Notes under the pieces: generated by a model
Told to the model about the DNA's origin: nothing
What the model saw: the letters and a program-made list of their open reading frames with translations, nothing else
Databases searched by the model: none
NCBI GenBank assembly: GCA_964594125.1
Contig: CAZQLL010000003.1
Location: 124,001-188,000, forward strand
Length of the DNA: 64,000 bases
Source: CAVRZJ01 sp964594125
GTDB taxonomy: Bacteria > Acidobacteriota > Thermoanaerobaculia > Thermoanaerobaculales > Thermoanaerobaculaceae
Reading direction: 5' to 3'
Part shown: positions 49,643-57,123 of the stretch, piece after piece
Layout: each line of letters begins with the position of its first letter
Numbering within the stretch: the stretch's first letter is position 1
Program-made: the position numbers and the translations under genes

Positions 49643-52600
49643 CTACCCCGCACGCAGGCGCGCATCGCGCCACGGCTGCGCCCTGTCGGGGCCGCCCCCG
49701 GCCGGCTCGGCGGCGGACCAGCGCTCGTACAGGTCGACGAGGGCGTCGAGGACGGCGACGCGCTGGCGCGCCCCGGGGGGGCCGAGCTCGGCAAGCGCCT
49801 TCTCGGCGGCGAGGAGCTGCGCCTCGGCGGCGGCGAAGCGGCCGGTGTGCGAGAGGAACGCCGCATAGTGCCGGCGCGCCTCCGCGCGGTGGCCGGGAGG
49901 CAACGCGTCGGGCGGCGAGTCGACGGCTGAGCGGAAAAGCTCGTCGGCCTCCCGCGTCTCGCCGCGGGCGGCGACGGCGCGTCCGAGGCTCACGTTGAGG
50001 CTGAGCGTGCGGCCGTGCCCGGCGCCGTAGACCGCCGCCATTCCCTCCCGGCTGGGGCGCAGCTCCGCCTCGGCCTCGGCGAAGCGTCCGAGGTCGCAGA
50101 GAACGCGCGCGTGCGAGCCGCGCGTCGTGAGCGTCGCCGCGTGCTGCGGGCCGAGCGCCTCGGCGAGGCGCGCCGCCGCGTCGGCGAACAGCGCCTCCGC
50201 CTCCCGGTACTGCCCGCGCTCGCGCAGCACGTTGCCGATGTCGCCCATGGTGATCGCGATCTGGTCGTGCTTCTCGCCGAGCACCTGCTTTCTCCCCGCG
50301 AGGACCGCGCGGAAGAGCGCCTCGGCGCGGTCCAGGTCGCCCTTTCGGAAGTACAGGCGGGCAAGGTTGTTGGACTGCAGCAGGGTGTCCGGGTGGAGCT
50401 CGCCGCGGCGGGCGGTGTAGATCGCGAGCGCCTCCTGGAACAGCGTCTCCGCCTCGTCGAGCTCGCCGACCGCCGTGAGGCCGTAGGCGAGGTTGGCGAG
50501 GTCGCTCGCGATCCCCACGCTGTCCGGCTCGAGCGTGCGCCGGTGGATCGCCAGCGCCTCGCGCTTGAGCGGGATGGCGGCCGCCTCGCCCTGCCGCTCG
50601 CCGATCACCAGCGAGAGCCTGATGAGGGCGTCGGCGACCGGCGCGGAGCCTTCGCCGTGGAGCCGCGTGGTCATGGCCAGGGCCTCGCGGTACATCGCCT
50701 CGGCCTCGGCCCACTCGCCGCGCCGGCGCAGCACGTTGCCGAGCGCGGACAGACCGGCCGCGACCTGCGGGTGGTCGCCGCCGTAGAGGGAGCGGTTGAG
50801 GGCGATCGCCTCGCGGATCGTCGCCTCCGCGCCGGCGAGGTCGCCCTTGTTCTCGAGCAGGTAGCCGATGTTGACGAGGTCCACGGCGACGTAGGGGTGC
50901 TTCTCGCCGACCACCTTGCGGTGCATGGCGAGTGCCTCGCGGTACAGCGTCTCGGCCTCGGCGAACGAGCCGCGGTAGTGCATGAGATTGCCCAGGCTGT
51001 TGAGGCTCACGGCGACGGAGTCGTGCTCGGCGCCGAGCGCCCGGCGCTTGATCGCGAGCCCCTCGCGCAGCAGCGGCTCGGCCTCGTCGAAGCGGCTCGA
51101 CTCGGCGAGGACGTTTCCGAGGTCCGTCGCGGCCTCGCCGGTTCCCAGGTCGGGCTCGGGGGCGAGCGCTCGCCGCATGGCGAGCGCCTCGCGGAAGAGC
51201 GCCTCCGCCTCGGCGAGCCGCTTGCGACTCCACTGCACGTTGCCCAGGATCGTGAGGTCCTGCGCCATATCGGCGCTGCCGCGTGGGGCGATCGCGCGGT
51301 GGGTGGCCAGCGCCGTCGTGGCGTGCTTCTCGGCGGCGTCGAGCTCGCCGAGCTGGTGGTACGTTCGCCCGAGCACCTGCTGGATGCCGGCCGCCACCTC
51401 GGGCTGGCCGGCGAGCTCCGCCGCGACGCGCGCGGCGGTGTGGTCGAGCACCTCGCGCAGCAGCGCGGTGTCGCGGCCGCGCGCGATCGAGGGACCGACG
51501 CCCGTCAACATCTCGCCGAGGAAAGCGGCCACCTGCGCGGCCTTCGCGCCCTCGGTGCGCGCCCGCAGGTACATCGCGCTGCTCACCGCGCTGGCCACGG
51601 CGAGGACCGCGAACACCGACGCCGCCGCGCCGACGAGCGCGCGGTGTCGCTGCACGTACTTGCGCACGCGGTACGTCCGCGACGGGGCGCGCGCCAGGAT
51701 CGGCTGCGAGGTGAGGTAGCGGTCGACGTCGTCGGAGAGCGCCGCGACGCTGCCGTAGCGCTGCTCGGGATCCTTCTCCAGCGCCTTGACGACGATCGTC
51801 TCGACGTCGGCGTCGAGCCGCCGCGTCCCGCTCCAGCTCTGGCTGAGCGAGCGCGGCGGCTGCTCGCAGATCACGCGCACGGCCTCGGCCAGCGCGGCGC
51901 CGTAAAGGTCGTACGGCCGGCGCCCGGAGAGGAGCTCGTACAGGATCACGCCGAGCGCGTACACGTCGGTGCGCACGTCGATCGCCTCGACCTCGCCGCG
52001 CGCCTGCTCGGGCGCCATGTACTGCAGGGTGCCCTTGATCATGCCGATCTCGGTCATCATCGAGGCGGCCACCGCCTCGACGTCGGTGAGACGGGCGAGG
52101 CCGAAGTCGAGGATCTTCACCCCCGGCAGCGGCGGGCCGCCGGCGGAGGCGCCCGACCCCGCCCCGTCGGTGACGACGACGTTGGACGGCTTGAGGTCGC
52201 GGTGGATCACCCCGCGCTGGTGGGCGTAGCTGACCGCCTCGCAGATCGTGCGGAACAGCCGCAACCGCAGCTCGAGCTCCTCCCTGGTCACGGCCTGCGG
52301 GCGAGCGGCGAGCCACTCGCCGAGCGTCGAGCCGCGCACGAGCTCCATGGCGAAGAAGTCGTGCCCGTCCTCGGTGTGGCCCGACTCGTAGATCGCGGCG
52401 ATGTTCGGGTGCTTGAGGCGGCCGAGGATTTCCGCCTCGCGGTGGAACATGCGGGCGTGGAGGTCGTCGACGTAGTGCCCCTGGCGCATGACCTTGAGCG
52501 CGACAAGACGGCGCGGGTGCTGCTGCTCGGCTTCCCAGACGACGCCCATCCCGCCCTGGCCGAGCAGCCCGAGGATGCGGTAGCCGCCGATCGAGGCCGG

Positions 52601-52792
52601 CATCGGCCGGGACGCCGTCGTGGCCGGCGGCGGAGCGGCGGAAGGCGGCGGCGCGCCGACGCCGGAGAGCGTCGGCGCCAGCTCCGGAGCGACGCCGGCG
52701 ACAGGCGGTCCACCGTCAGCACGCTCTACGGGCGCGGCGTGCGCCTCGTCATGCGACCCGGGCTGCGGGTCCTCGTCGTGTCGGTTCGTCAT
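49643..52792 (-). CDS. Ser/Thr protein kinase with transmembrane helix and TPR array
   Basis: This is a 1049-residue receptor-like kinase. After a Pro/Ala-rich N-terminus comes the kinase domain (about residues 68-345) with a complete set of motifs: LGQGGMGVVW, VALKVM (Lys), HRDLKPSN, DFGLAR, GTLQYMAPEQ and DVYALGVILYELLSGRRPYD. A transmembrane helix (about 382-407) follows. About a dozen TPR or Kinesin-light-chain-like repeats (LYREALAMHRKVVGEKHP, LFRAVLAGRKQVLGEKH and others) lie beyond it, presumably outside the membrane. The layout is typical for Acidobacteria and Myxococcota. The ATG was chosen for the GGGGGG six bases upstream. Target proteins are unknown. Confidence 0.93.
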   Translation of the reverse strand: MTNRHDEDPQPGSHDEAHAAPVERADGGPPVAGVAPELAPTLSGVGAPPPSAAPPPATTASRPMPASIGGYRILGLLGQGGMGVVWEAEQQHPRRLVALKVMRQGHYVDDLHARMFHREAEILGRLKHPNIAAIYESGHTEDGHDFFAMELVRGSTLGEWLAARPQAVTREELELRLRLFRTICEAVSYAHQRGVIHRDLKPSNVVVTDGAGSGASAGGPPLPGVKILDFGLARLTDVEAVAASMMTEIGMIKGTLQYMAPEQARGEVEAIDVRTDVYALGVILYELLSGRRPYDLYGAALAEAVRVICEQPPRSLSQSWSGTRRLDADVETIVVKALEKDPEQRYGSVAALSDDVDRYLTSQPILARAPSRTYRVRKYVQRHRALVGAAASVFAVLAVASAVSSAMYLRARTEGAKAAQVAAFLGEMLTGVGPSIARGRDTALLREVLDHTAARVAAELAGQPEVAAGIQQVLGRTYHQLGELDAAEKHATTALATHRAIAPRGSADMAQDLTILGNVQWSRKRLAEAEALFREALAMRRALAPEPDLGTGEAATDLGNVLAESSRFDEAEPLLREGLAIKRRALGAEHDSVAVSLNSLGNLMHYRGSFAEAETLYREALAMHRKVVGEKHPYVAVDLVNIGYLLENKGDLAGAEATIREAIALNRSLYGGDHPQVAAGLSALGNVLRRRGEWAEAEAMYREALAMTTRLHGEGSAPVADALIRLSLVIGERQGEAAAIPLKREALAIHRRTLEPDSVGIASDLANLAYGLTAVGELDEAETLFQEALAIYTARRGELHPDTLLQSNNLARLYFRKGDLDRAEALFRAVLAGRKQVLGEKHDQIAITMGDIGNVLRERGQYREAEALFADAAARLAEALGPQHAATLTTRGSHARVLCDLGRFAEAEAELRPSREGMAAVYGAGHGRTLSLNVSLGRAVAARGETREADELFRSAVDSPPDALPPGHRAEARRHYAAFLSHTGRFAAAEAQLLAAEKALAELGPPGARQRVAVLDALVDLYERWSAAEPAGGGPDRAQPWRDARLRAG

Positions 52793-52952
52793 CGGCCCCC
52801 CGGGGTCGCCGCCGCGGCCCATCCGTCGTGCCGGCGCCGTCGGTCGCGCAGCCGACAACGGCGCCGACCCACCGCCCATTCCGGGGCGCTGGGATACGCG
52901 GTGATCCCGGAGGGAACCGGCGCGGCGCGGGCCGGCGACCGTCGACCTGTGC

Positions 52953-52958
52953 TAGGTT
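52953..52958 (+). promoter_or_regulatory. Candidate -10 box of the DUF5674 gene
   Basis: TAGGTT in GTGCTAGGTTC stands 6 bases before the ATG, consistent with a leaderless transcript. Confidence 0.4.
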
Positions 52959-52964
52959 CTGCAC

Positions 52965-53306
52965 ATGAAGATCGTCTCGACGCCGATAGCGCTGGCCGAG
53001 CTGGATGCAATGGCCGAAGCTGGCTTCGGCGTCCTCGTCAAGGCGGTTGTCGACGTCGACCGCCGCCTGATGGCGGTCGATGCCGAGCTCCACGCGGACG
53101 AGGAGGCTCTCCTGCTTGCCGATGGATCGCGGCAGGAGCACCTCTGGGGCATCAACCTCTACCCCGGCCTGCCGGTCGAGGAGTGGGTGGAGTTCGACGC
53201 GATGATCAACGTCCGGCCGAGTCGCGGCAATCCGACGCGCGGCGTCGAGGATCCCGTCACGCGGGAGCGCATCCTCGCCGTGGTCTCGGCCCTGGTGGCA
53301 CGATGA
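52965..53306 (+). CDS. DUF5674 family protein
   Basis: This 113-residue soluble protein contains the whole DUF5674 family core: VSTPIALAELDAMAEAGFG, VKAVVDVDRRLMAVDAELHADEEALLLADGS with RQEHLWGINLYPGL, EFDAMINVRPSRGNPTRGVEDPVTRERI. The function of the family is unknown; it is compact, acidic and frequently encoded beside the protein in the next entry. The ATG is nearly leaderless. ATGA overlap with the next gene shows a two-gene operon, an arrangement recalling toxin-antitoxin pairs, but no toxin motif is seen. Confidence 0.85.
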   Translation: MKIVSTPIALAELDAMAEAGFGVLVKAVVDVDRRLMAVDAELHADEEALLLADGSRQEHLWGINLYPGLPVEEWVEFDAMINVRPSRGNPTRGVEDPVTRERILAVVSALVAR

Positions 53307-53647
53307 CCACGCCCCACCACAAGGCCCTGACCCTGGAACACTGGCGCGCGCTCTCGCTCGCCGAGCGCATGGCGAACGTCGGCAGCGAGGTCGGCCGGGC
53401 CATCGCCTGGCGGCACAGGAACCGGGAGGTCGCCCGCCTCGCGCTGGAGCGCGCGCTCGAGCTGCTCGACCTGACGATGCAGACGGTCGTCGATTCCCCG
53501 CCGAGGCTGCGCGAGCTGACCCGCACCCGCGAGGTGCTGGTCGACTCCTTTCTCTTCGACAACCAGTACGGGTCCAGCGACGCTCTCTGGGCGCGGACCT
53601 TCGACGCCTGGGCTTACGCCGCCGCCCTGCGGCGCGCGGCGCGCTGA
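53303..53647 (+). CDS. Conserved small helical protein paired with DUF5674
   Basis: This 114-residue, mostly helical protein contains LSLAERMANVGSEVGRAIAWRHRNREVARLALERALELLDLTM and TREVLVDSFLFDNQYGSSDALW. I recognise this arrangement (MANIGSEVxRAIxW ... FDNxYGS) from many bacterial and archaeal hypothetical proteins that stand next to DUF5674 genes, but not a function. It overlaps the DUF5674 stop by four bases. The C-terminus is short and basic. Confidence 0.78.
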   Translation: MTTPHHKALTLEHWRALSLAERMANVGSEVGRAIAWRHRNREVARLALERALELLDLTMQTVVDSPPRLRELTRTREVLVDSFLFDNQYGSSDALWARTFDAWAYAAALRRAAR

Positions 53648-53714
53648 CCGCCCGGGAGGCGTCGCTCCCGCAGGGTCATCAGGCCACCTCGAGACTCAGT
53701 CGGTACCCGTCGGT

Positions 53715-53833
53715 ACCAGGCACCACCATCACACCATGTGGGTGCTTCGCTCCAGGATGGTGTGGTGGTGATACCTGGCACGAGCTATGGCACGAGCTAC
53801 ACCCAAGAATGGTGTGATGGTGAAACGTGGCAC
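53715..53833. repeat. Three copies of an ATGGTGTGRTGGTG repeat in both orientations
   Basis: Copies at 53715-53737 (minus), 53757-53780 (plus) and 53809-53833 (plus) share ATGGTGTG(A/G)TGGTG, then 3-4 bases and CCTGGCA or CGTGGCA. The first two form a long hairpin. Between copies two and three TGGCACGAGCTA is tandemly duplicated (53776-53799). The block fills the gap between convergent genes. Confidence 0.65.
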
Positions 53834-53892
53834 AAACTGCGAACTCGGCGAGTTGTCACGCTCCGAGAGCGCTCCGCACGACCCGTCCCAGG

Positions 53893-55158
53893 CTACCCAG
53901 TCGCTCCCCGGCGAGCCAGGCGGCGGCTGAGGAAGGTCAACCCGGCGGCGATGCACAGCAGCGCGATGATGATGGCGTAGGTGAGGTCGGTGGAGCCGGT
54001 GGCGTCCTTGATGCGTCCCGCCAGCCACGGCATGACCAGCCCGGCGGTGCCCCAGGCGGAGAAGACGAAGCCGTAGTTGAGGCCGAAGCTCGCCAGGCCG
54101 AAGGCGTCCTTGGTCGCCGCCGGAAAGAGCGCCAGGTTGGCGCCGTAGTTGGCGCCGAGGAGGAGGAGGACGACGAGCACCACCGGCCACCCGGCGCCGC
54201 GCTGCGAGCGGGCGACCGCGAGGACGGTCAGCGCCTGCAGCGTCATGACCAGGAACAGCGTCCGCTCGCGCCCGATGACGTCGGAGACGAGGCCGCTGAT
54301 CACCCGCCCGGACGCGTTGCCCACGGCGAGCACGACCACGGCGAGGAACGCCAGCTCGCCCAGCGCCCGCTTGCCCAGGTCCTGGGCGACGCTGATAAAC
54401 GTGAGACCGGCGGCCGCGCCGGCGAAGAACATCAGCCACAGCACCCAGAACTGCGCGGTGCCGAGCATCTGCCGCCAGCCGACTCCCGCGGCGGCGGCCG
54501 CCGGAGACGCTGCGCCGCCCGGTCTCGCGCCGGCCACGTGCCCCGCGGGCGGGTTCCTGAGCAGTTGGGCGAGGAGCGTGATCACCACCAGGAACGCGCC
54601 GCCGAACACCATCATCGTCGAGGAAACCCCCTTCTCGACGACCGCCGCGGCTGCGCCCGCGGGGGTGACGCTGGTGGCGAAGGCGTTGAGCAGGGCGGTG
54701 GCCAGCGGCGCGATGTAGACCGGCGCGATGCCGAAACCGGCGACCACGACGCCTGCGACCACGCCGGTCCGCTGCGGCGGGAACCACTTCACCGCCGGAG
54801 GCGTCGCCGCGGCATAGCAGAAGCCGATCCCGGTCCCGGCCAGGAGGCCGAACCCGGCGACGAAACCGGCCAGCGACGAGCCCGAGAGACCGGCTGCCAG
54901 AAGCCCGGCGCCGATCAGGACCCCGCCGATCGTGGCGACGATCCGCGGGCCGATGCGGTCCTGCAGCCGGCCGGCGACCACCATGGCGACCGAGAACGCA
55001 AGGCACGCCAGCGAGTACGGCAGCGCCTTGTCGGCGTGGCTCCACCCCCACGAGTCGGGGATCCCGCCCTTGATCACGCTCCAGGTGTAGAGGACGCCGA
55101 GGGCCAGGTTGATCCCCGTCCCGGCCATCATCACGCGATACCCGCCCCGTTCCGCCAT
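53893..55158 (-). CDS. MFS transporter, oxalate/formate antiporter (OFA) family
   Basis: This is a 421-residue, 12-helix major facilitator. OFA-type features are GINLALGVLYTWSVIKGGIP at the first helix, RLQDRIGPR, AAATPPAVKWFPPQRTGVVAGVVVAGFG, a central loop of about 40 residues, LISDV-like GLVSDVIGRER and GLASFGLNYGFVFSAWGTAG. OFA members exchange oxalate, formate or other monocarboxylates. An ATG with GGGAG upstream was chosen. There is no linked oxalate metabolism gene, so the substrate is uncertain. Confidence 0.88.
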   Translation of the reverse strand: MAERGGYRVMMAGTGINLALGVLYTWSVIKGGIPDSWGWSHADKALPYSLACLAFSVAMVVAGRLQDRIGPRIVATIGGVLIGAGLLAAGLSGSSLAGFVAGFGLLAGTGIGFCYAAATPPAVKWFPPQRTGVVAGVVVAGFGIAPVYIAPLATALLNAFATSVTPAGAAAAVVEKGVSSTMMVFGGAFLVVITLLAQLLRNPPAGHVAGARPGGAASPAAAAAGVGWRQMLGTAQFWVLWLMFFAGAAAGLTFISVAQDLGKRALGELAFLAVVVLAVGNASGRVISGLVSDVIGRERTLFLVMTLQALTVLAVARSQRGAGWPVVLVVLLLLGANYGANLALFPAATKDAFGLASFGLNYGFVFSAWGTAGLVMPWLAGRIKDATGSTDLTYAIIIALLCIAAGLTFLSRRLARRGATG

Positions 55159-55494
55159 CGTGTCTCCCGGTCGCCCGCCCGGGGCGCGGCGCACAGTCTA
55201 GCCCGAGGCTGCGCCGATCGACGGCGCTCCGGCGCCGCCTGCAGGTGCGCGCAGAATCGCGACTCTTTCTGCGTACGACGCGACGACGCCCTGTCGATGT
55301 ACCCCGCTGCGCCGGCCATCGTGCCGGCACGGTGGCCGTGGTCGCCCTCGACCTCGCCGAAGGCCGCGTCGGGTGCGCAGTTCGGATCGCCTGCCGGACG
55401 GCCTCCGAGACAGCCACGGTCAGCGGAGTCAGGAAAGCACGATGACTCTGCCAAGAACCCCTGCGTGATCAGTTTCGCAAATGTGGCTTCATCG
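55159..55494. other. Intergenic stretch without a recognisable gene
   Basis: Frames here (including a 215-codon minus-strand frame across 55131-55778) show no family pattern and no ribosome site. The codon use is less biased than in the neighbours, which suggests decayed sequence. Confidence 0.5.
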
Positions 55495-55582
55495 GCCAGG
55501 CATCCAGAGCCTGGCGGCGCCGAAGTCGATGTCAAGGCGGGCGATGCCGGCGGCGACGTTGGCACGCCGGCGGACGAATGGT
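55495..55582 (-). pseudogene. Relic fragment of a DUF3052-protein gene
   Basis: About 88 bases align closely with 56414-56501, which encodes part of the DUF3052 protein downstream. Shared stretches include ATCCAGAGCCTGGCG and GCGGGCGATGCCGGCGGCGA. The fragment has small gaps and no flanking coding sequence, so it is a decayed partial duplication. Confidence 0.65.
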
Positions 55583-55692
55583 GGGCCCGACCACTTGGCG
55601 AAAGGCGCCTGGCACGCGGTCGGCAGAACTCCACCAAGTGCCTACCCGGCACCGCTGCCGAACTGGCGAGTAAACAGGGAGCGGGCGTTACC

Positions 55693-55905
55693 CTAGAGGT
55701 CGTCGGGATGGAGCCCGGTCTTGCGGGCGATGCGGGCGAGCATTCGGGGGCCGACCTCATCACCATCGTGGAAGGCAAAGACGAAGTCGGGTCATCTCTG
55801 CCGCGATAGCGTGCGGTGCGAGCCTGCCTCGCGCTTGACCGTCCAACCGATTCGCAACAATGCCGCGAGCACGCGGCGGGCTCTGGTGGCAGGCCAGGTG
55901 CTCAC
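55693..55905 (-). pseudogene. hicA: hicA-type toxin gene with in-frame stop
   Basis: A 71-codon frame reads STWPATRARRVLAALLRIGW, TVKREAGSHRTLSRQR, stop, PDFVFAFHDGDEVGPRMLAR, IARKTGLHPDDL. This is a full HicA mRNA interferase with the catalytic His in GSHRTL, interrupted at codon 38 by TGA (55792-55794). Relatives read RPGWPDFVFAFHD here, so a Trp TGG became TGA and the preceding codons also drifted. GTG at 55905 overlaps the hicB stop. The truncated 37-residue product lacks the second half of the fold and is probably inactive. Confidence 0.75.
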
Positions 55906-56108
55906 GCCGCGATGAAGGCAATCTCGAGCGGCTCCGGCGCCGTCTCGCCGTGCTCGAGGCGGTCAGCGAGCACCCGGAATGCGAGGGCTTCGACGGCCGC
56001 CAAAGCCTCGGATCGGGTCGCTCCATAGGCCATCACACCGGGGAGGTCGGGGACCTCGGCGATCCACCGGCCATCATCCTCGCGCTCGGTCTCGACCTTC
56101 AGCCGCAT
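55902..56108 (-). CDS. hicB: HicB-like antitoxin
   Basis: This 68-residue protein is of the short HicB/UPF0150 type: MRLKVETEREDDGRWIAEVPDLPGVMAYGATRSEAL followed by an amphipathic helix AVEALAFRVLADRLEHGE. The degraded RNase-H-like fold binds and blocks HicA. No separate DNA-binding domain is present, as usual in this short form. It precedes hicA with a four-base overlap. With the toxin broken, the antitoxin is intact but may be a remnant. Confidence 0.85.
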   Translation of the reverse strand: MRLKVETEREDDGRWIAEVPDLPGVMAYGATRSEALAAVEALAFRVLADRLEHGETAPEPLEIAFIAA

Positions 56109-56262
56109 GCCAAAAGGATACCACGCGGTCGCACGACGACGGCTGCCGGGAAACGACATCCCGTCGCCTCGTCGGGCATCGCGAAGGACATGCGCATCGG
56201 TGGCGTGCAGGTTCATCGAAGCTCCCGAAGCGCCGGCGGCGGGCGCGGGACTTCTCTCACGC

Positions 56263-57033
56263 TCAGCGGGCGCCCGGCTTGCGGCGGACGAACCGGAGGC
56301 CGGACCAGGTGTCATCGACGGCGCAGACCTTGAAGTCGACGAGGCCGTGGGCGAGGCCGATGTCGCGGACGTCCTGCTGGCCGAGGTCGGCGGCGAGCGC
56401 GGAGGTCTTCTTCGGCCAGACGATCCAGAGCCTGGCGTCGCCGAGGCCGGCGGCGCGGCGGGCGATGCCGGCGGCGAGGTCGGCGCGGCGGCGGACGAAC
56501 CAGATCGCGAGCGTGGTACCGGTGTCGACGCTCGTGGTGATCGTGGCGCCGGGCGGCAGCGCGCCGAGCGTCGCCGCGAACCCGGGCGGGGCGTCGAGCA
56601 GCGCGAGCACGGTGCCGGGCTTCAACCCGAGCTTCTTCGGCAGCGGCGTGCCGGAGTAGCCGGCGAGCGTCGAGCCCGGCACGACCGGCGACGCGGGCGG
56701 CGCGGCGATGGCGGCGGCGAGCGCCGGGCCGATCGCGTCCCACGCCGCGTACGCTGCGTCGGGGAGCAGCGCGCGCACCCGCTCGACCTTGACCGGCTCG
56801 CCGCCGGCGAAGACGAGCGGGATGTCGCGCGTCGCCTTCTGCTCGCGGACCATGACGGCGAGGTCGCGGCCCATCGACGGCGCGCGCTCGAGGTCGATCA
56901 CCACGGCGGCGGGTCGCTGCTCGCGCAGCGCGCGCAGGAAGGCCCGCGGATCGGGCGGCGTCGAGTCCACCTCGTAGCCGAGCGCACGCAGGGCGGCGGC
57001 GCGCTTTGCCGCCTCGGCGGCGTTCCAGTGCAC
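56263..57033 (-). CDS. DUF3052 protein with receiver-like N-terminal domain
   Basis: This is a 256-residue protein. Residues 1-115 resemble a response-regulator receiver (AAALRALGYEVDSTPPDPRAFLRALREQRPAAVVIDLERAPSMGRDLA, then DIPLVFAGG), with Asp in VVIDLE at the phosphorylation strand. Residues about 125-256 are DUF3052 (GYSGTPLPKKLGLKPGTVLALLDAPPGF, then LAIWFVRRRADLAAGIARRA). The start is a GTG. The codons before it (RPRLRLVH) also look like the first receiver strand, so translation might begin earlier at a CTG. A relic of this gene lies at 55495. Function unknown; it is divergent from the tricorn-like gene. Confidence 0.8.
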   Translation of the reverse strand: MHWNAAEAAKRAAALRALGYEVDSTPPDPRAFLRALREQRPAAVVIDLERAPSMGRDLAVMVREQKATRDIPLVFAGGEPVKVERVRALLPDAAYAAWDAIGPALAAAIAAPPASPVVPGSTLAGYSGTPLPKKLGLKPGTVLALLDAPPGFAATLGALPPGATITTSVDTGTTLAIWFVRRRADLAAGIARRAAGLGDARLWIVWPKKTSALAADLGQQDVRDIGLAHGLVDFKVCAVDDTWSGLRFVRRKPGAR

Positions 57034-57123
57034 CAGGCGGAGTCTCGGGCGTGCACGGTCATGTCAGCACATTATGAACCCGCGCCGCGCGCGCGGCGTA
57101 TGCTCACCCGGAGGAGGTTGACG

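Noticed and set aside
53715..53833. CRISPR array
   Set aside because: Copies are in both orientations, spacing is uneven and no cas gene is nearby.
55131..55778. 215-codon minus-strand ORF as a real gene
   Set aside because: The composition is typical of a shadow frame in GC-rich DNA. It crosses the DUF3052 relic and part of hicA in the wrong frame and has no ribosome site.
55792..55794. Selenocysteine or recoded TGA in hicA
   Set aside because: HicA relatives have Trp here, no SECIS-like hairpin is evident, and no sign of a TGA-Trp code exists elsewhere, since many genes end in TGA.
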